Below, one piece after another: positions 61,619 through 64,000 of a stretch of DNA of 64,000 nucleotides. The stretch comes from Paracoccus aminovorans (GTDB taxonomy: Bacteria; Pseudomonadota; Alphaproteobacteria; Rhodobacterales; Rhodobacteraceae): assembly GCF_900005615.1 (NCBI RefSeq), contig NZ_LN832562.1, positions 62,001-126,000 of the forward strand, read 5' to 3'. The notes beneath the pieces were generated by a model that ran no database searches, was not told the DNA's origin, and saw nothing but the letters and a program-made list of their open reading frames with translations. Position 1 is the stretch's first letter, and each line of letters starts with the position of its first letter. The position numbers were made by a program, and so were the translations under genes.

Positions 61619-62518
61619 TCAGGCGGAATCGTCCTCGCGCTGCCGCGGGGCGATGGTCGCGTATCGCTCCAGCCCGACCGGGGCGGCGGCGGCGTGTTTC
61701 AGCCCGGCCCGTACCCGGTCCAGCACCTCGCGGTCCGCGTGCTCGCCATAGACGACATGGGTGGAATGCGAGAATTCCGGGGCGCCGGGGACGGCGAACA
61801 GCCGGCCGGCGCGCAGGAAGGGCGCGACGATTCCCTGACGGAAATAGCCGCTGCCGCCCATCGTCAGCAGATAGGTCAGCGCCAGCGGACCCAGCGAGAT
61901 CGAGATGGACGGATTGGCGAGCTCGGGAAACGAGGCCGCGAAGCTGGCGGCGAAATTCGGGCCCCAGTCGACATGGACGAAATCCTCGGCCGCGACGCGC
62001 CCGTCCGGGGCGCTGCTGACCAGCACCAGCTTTTCCTCGACCAGCAATTCGTTCACCAGGTTCGGCATATGCGGCGGGTTGTAGAGCACCGCCACATCCA
62101 CCAATCCCTCCTGCACCCGCGCCAGCAGGTTGGCGGGGTTGTCCACCTCGGCCCGCAGCGCGACGTCGGGGCATTCGCGGCGCATCCAGACCAGCCAGTC
62201 GGCCAGCAGCGGATGCCACAGGCTCGGCTCTCCGCCCAGGTGCACGCCGGCGCTGCTGCCCGGGGGCAGGGCGACCTGCTGGCGGGCGCGTTCCCACAAT
62301 TGCAGCATGGCGGTGGCGTGGCGCAGCAGCCGCTCGCCCGCGGGGGTCAGCCTTGCCCCGGCCTTGTTGCGGATGAACAGGCGCCGGCCCAGGCTGTCCT
62401 CGAGCGTGCGGATGCGCGCGCTGACAGCCGTCTGGGTGATGTTCAACCGCTCGGCGGCGGCGATGAAGCTGCCGGAATGCACCACCTCCAGAAAGGTGCG
62501 GGCCTGGTTGATGTCCAT
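61619..62518 (-). CDS. LysR-family transcriptional regulator
   Basis: A 299-residue LysR regulator. The helix-turn-helix is at residues 1-62 (MDINQARTFLEVVHSGSFIA; NITQTAVSARIRTLEDSLGR). The effector domain includes GVHLGGEPSLWHPLLADWLV and LVDVAVLYNPPHMPN. It is convergent with the PAS gene (20-bp gap) and divergent from the demethylase-like gene at 63772, from which a 1.25-kb gap separates it. Control of methylated-amine genes is possible by proximity only. Confidence 0.92.
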   Translation of the reverse strand: MDINQARTFLEVVHSGSFIAAAERLNITQTAVSARIRTLEDSLGRRLFIRNKAGARLTPAGERLLRHATAMLQLWERARQQVALPPGSSAGVHLGGEPSLWHPLLADWLVWMRRECPDVALRAEVDNPANLLARVQEGLVDVAVLYNPPHMPNLVNELLVEEKLVLVSSAPDGRVAAEDFVHVDWGPNFAASFAASFPELANPSISISLGPLALTYLLTMGGSGYFRQGIVAPFLRAGRLFAVPGAPEFSHSTHVVYGEHADREVLDRVRAGLKHAAAAPVGLERYATIAPRQREDDSA

Positions 62519-63771
62519 CCGATAGACGCAAGTTTATTGCCGAAATTGGGAATATAATGAGTTTTCCTGCGGTATGCCAGGGCACCGCCTTGCCCGGAAC
62601 CGGCATGGGCTGGCCGCAACGCAAGGACGGGCAAGAAGAAGCCCGGTTCAGGGCCATTGGGTGAATTTGCCGCGGCCGGCGGCCAGTGGCGCGGCTTTGC
62701 GACATGATCGCTCTGGAAAGCGGTGCCGTGCTGGCGGCGCCGTCGGTATCATCGACTCGGACAGGAGAACCGGCTGGCCCTGTCCGATCCGCCCGACGCC
62801 GTCGGCAATCTCGCCGAGATTCGGCGCATCGCCTGCAGGTGGCCACGATGACAAAAGCTGGCCGCTCCGGCCAACGAGAGTCTTGCCCAGTGGGTGATCA
62901 TCCCGCCCGGACGCCAAGGCAGAGCGCGCTTTCCCGGGTCGGCAGGCTCTGCGCATCCGCCGCATTTCGTCTGACCGGGCCGCGCAGGGTGTCTCTTGGG
63001 GGGCGTGGCGCGATCTTCAAGGTCTGCGGCGCCTTCCGGTGGGGTCGACCTTTCGCCCAATCCGTCCGGGTCGATGCCAAGGGTGCCTCGACGCGCCCAA
63101 ATCCGCGCGCAGGCGGCGGGTCACGCAAGTCGGCGCGCGGTGCGGGGTCGGTGCTACGGCCATGGACCCTGGGCCGGGGCGCGGACCCGCAGCGGGCAGT
63201 TTTCCGAAAATGTCGCCGCAGTAATCCCGATTGTCGCTATTCTCCTTTTTCAAATCGCGCAAACATCGCAATACTGCCAGGGCTTGCGGTTCGGGGTGCG
63301 GTCTTGCCGGTCCATTCATCCGTAGGCAGACAAGCCGCGGCCGATGCCGCCGCCTTGGCTGCCGCGGCTGGCTGATGGGAGGCGCGGCGCCGGGACGGAC
63401 GACCCGGACGAGCAGGCGTTGATGAGGGCGGAGGACAGGGCCACATGCAGTTCCGGCGCGGATCCACGCGCGCAGTCGGCAAGGACGAGCCCGGGGCAGG
63501 CCCGGGCTTTCGGCGTCGCTGCGGGACAAGACCATGAACGGGCCGGTTGCCATCGACCGGAATGCCGTCCCGCGGTTCCATGCGCAGCATGCGATCTGCC
63601 GGGTGCGGCGGATGGCGATGAACCGTCCTGGCCCGGCTGCCGCCGAAGCGGGCCCCCGGAAAGCGGCCGGCAGGGCCCAAGCCCTTGCCGCAGCACCCGC
63701 CGGCCACGCCCGAGAGGTCGGGCGGTGCCTTTCCTTACGAGCTCAATCCTAAAACACCAAGAGGAACAGAA
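62519..63771. other. About 1.25 kb without a supported gene
   Basis: The first 60 bp are AT-rich and probably hold the LysR promoter (GGGAATATAATG near 62550). The rest has overlapping short frames on both strands without recognisable sequence. A less GC-rich patch around 63215-63285 and the leader just before 63772 may hold the promoter of the downstream gene. It is unusually long for this compact genome. Confidence 0.4.
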
Positions 63772-64000
63772 ATGGCTTTTCCAGATAAGGCAAGGGTGGT
63801 GATCGTCGGCCTTGGCGGTATCGTCGGGGCCTCGGTCGCGCATCACCTCGTCGAGCGGGGCTGGGACAACATCGTCGGCATCGACAAGTCCGGCATCCCG
63901 ACCGACATCGGCTCGACCGCGCATGCGTCGGACTTCTGCTACGCGACCAGCCACGACCTGCTGACGACCTGGACCACGCTCTACTCGATCGACTTCTTCG
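63772..64000 (+). CDS. FAD-dependent oxidoreductase, dimethylglycine/sarcosine dehydrogenase-like, N-terminal part
   Basis: The first 76 residues of a protein that continues past the window end. The start MAFPDKARVVIVGLGGIVGA contains the FAD Rossmann motif (GLGGIVGASVAHHLVERG) with the acidic residue after the second strand (VGIDKSGIP). The following TDIGSTAHASDFCYATSHD is typical of long dehydrogenases with a GcvT-like domain that demethylate dimethylglycine, sarcosine or related amines and pass the C1 unit to tetrahydrofolate. The ATG has a GAGGAAC site. The location near dmd fits methylated-amine catabolism. The precise substrate cannot be told from this part. Confidence 0.82.
   Translation, partial: MAFPDKARVVIVGLGGIVGASVAHHLVERGWDNIVGIDKSGIPTDIGSTAHASDFCYATSHDLLTTWTTLYSIDFF

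Noticed and set aside
63017..63553. A 178-residue minus-strand frame before the demethylase-like gene
   Set aside because: No ribosome site, no family sequence, arginine/proline-rich composition typical of non-coding high-GC DNA.

Overview
The window is high-GC DNA from an alphaproteobacterium. It most resembles Rhodobacterales of the Paracoccus type. That assignment rests on gene content (a quinol oxidase operon ending in its own SURF1 gene, a GlpSTPQV-type glycerol ABC transporter, FNR-type boxes, secondary-amine catabolism) and on codon bias; it is an inference and was not tested by any search. I see no rRNA, tRNA, CRISPR array or prophage.

Layout. 1-10.2 kb: start of a dctA-type transporter with a divergent LysR gene, a DEAD-box RNA helicase, a GlcG/HbpS-family protein, a TcyP cystine symporter facing a LysR regulator, an asparaginase, a GntR regulator, a 26-residue membrane microprotein and a Bcr/CflA-type efflux pump. 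10.5-18.2 kb: Ada alkylation-response protein, then a cyoABCD(qox)-surf1 operon on the minus strand with an FNR-like box at its promoter and a divergent MFS transporter. 18.3-20.7 kb: glutaryl-CoA dehydrogenase and an overlapping class III CoA-transferase. 20.7-27.0 kb: a TctE/TctD-like two-component pair, a periplasmic binding protein and the tctCBA tricarboxylate transporter, in which tctA carries an in-frame amber codon. 27.5-32.8 kb: an orphan type VI secretion-style cargo island (DUF6484-like, DUF2169 adaptor, PAAR-like effector with a PD-(D/E)XK nuclease tail, DUF3396 immunity protein, an unknown acidic protein and a ketosynthase-like protein without its cysteine). 33-36.3 kb: cysD and a cysN-cysC fusion. 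36.5-46.5 kb: a SleB-like lipoprotein, then a complete glycerol operon (glpD, glpS, glpT, glpP, glpQ, a DUF2160 gene, glpV, glpK). 46.6-48.2 kb: an IS110-family element of IS1111 type. 48.4-56.5 kb: a YggS protein, a hypothetical gene, a CtpF-like P-type ATPase behind an FNR-like box, and a NarX/NarL-like two-component system. 56.6-64 kb: a cupin, a dimethylamine dehydrogenase, a PAS membrane protein, a LysR regulator, and the start of a dimethylglycine/sarcosine dehydrogenase-like gene.

How the genes work together. Three compact catabolic units stand out: glycerol (uptake by GlpSTPQV, phosphorylation by GlpK, oxidation by GlpD), tricarboxylate or similar uptake under two-component control (tctA is broken as read), and methylated amines (dimethylamine dehydrogenase plus a GcvT-type demethylase start). 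Two oxygen-responsive promoters are suggested by FNR-like palindromes, one for the quinol oxidase and one for the P-type ATPase. The most novel-looking locus is the effector/immunity island at 27.5-32.8 kb. The clearest mechanistic oddity is the complementary degeneration of the two GlpS/GlpT ATPases. The clearest unexplained DNA structure is a 28-bp inverted repeat upstream of the dimethylamine dehydrogenase gene.
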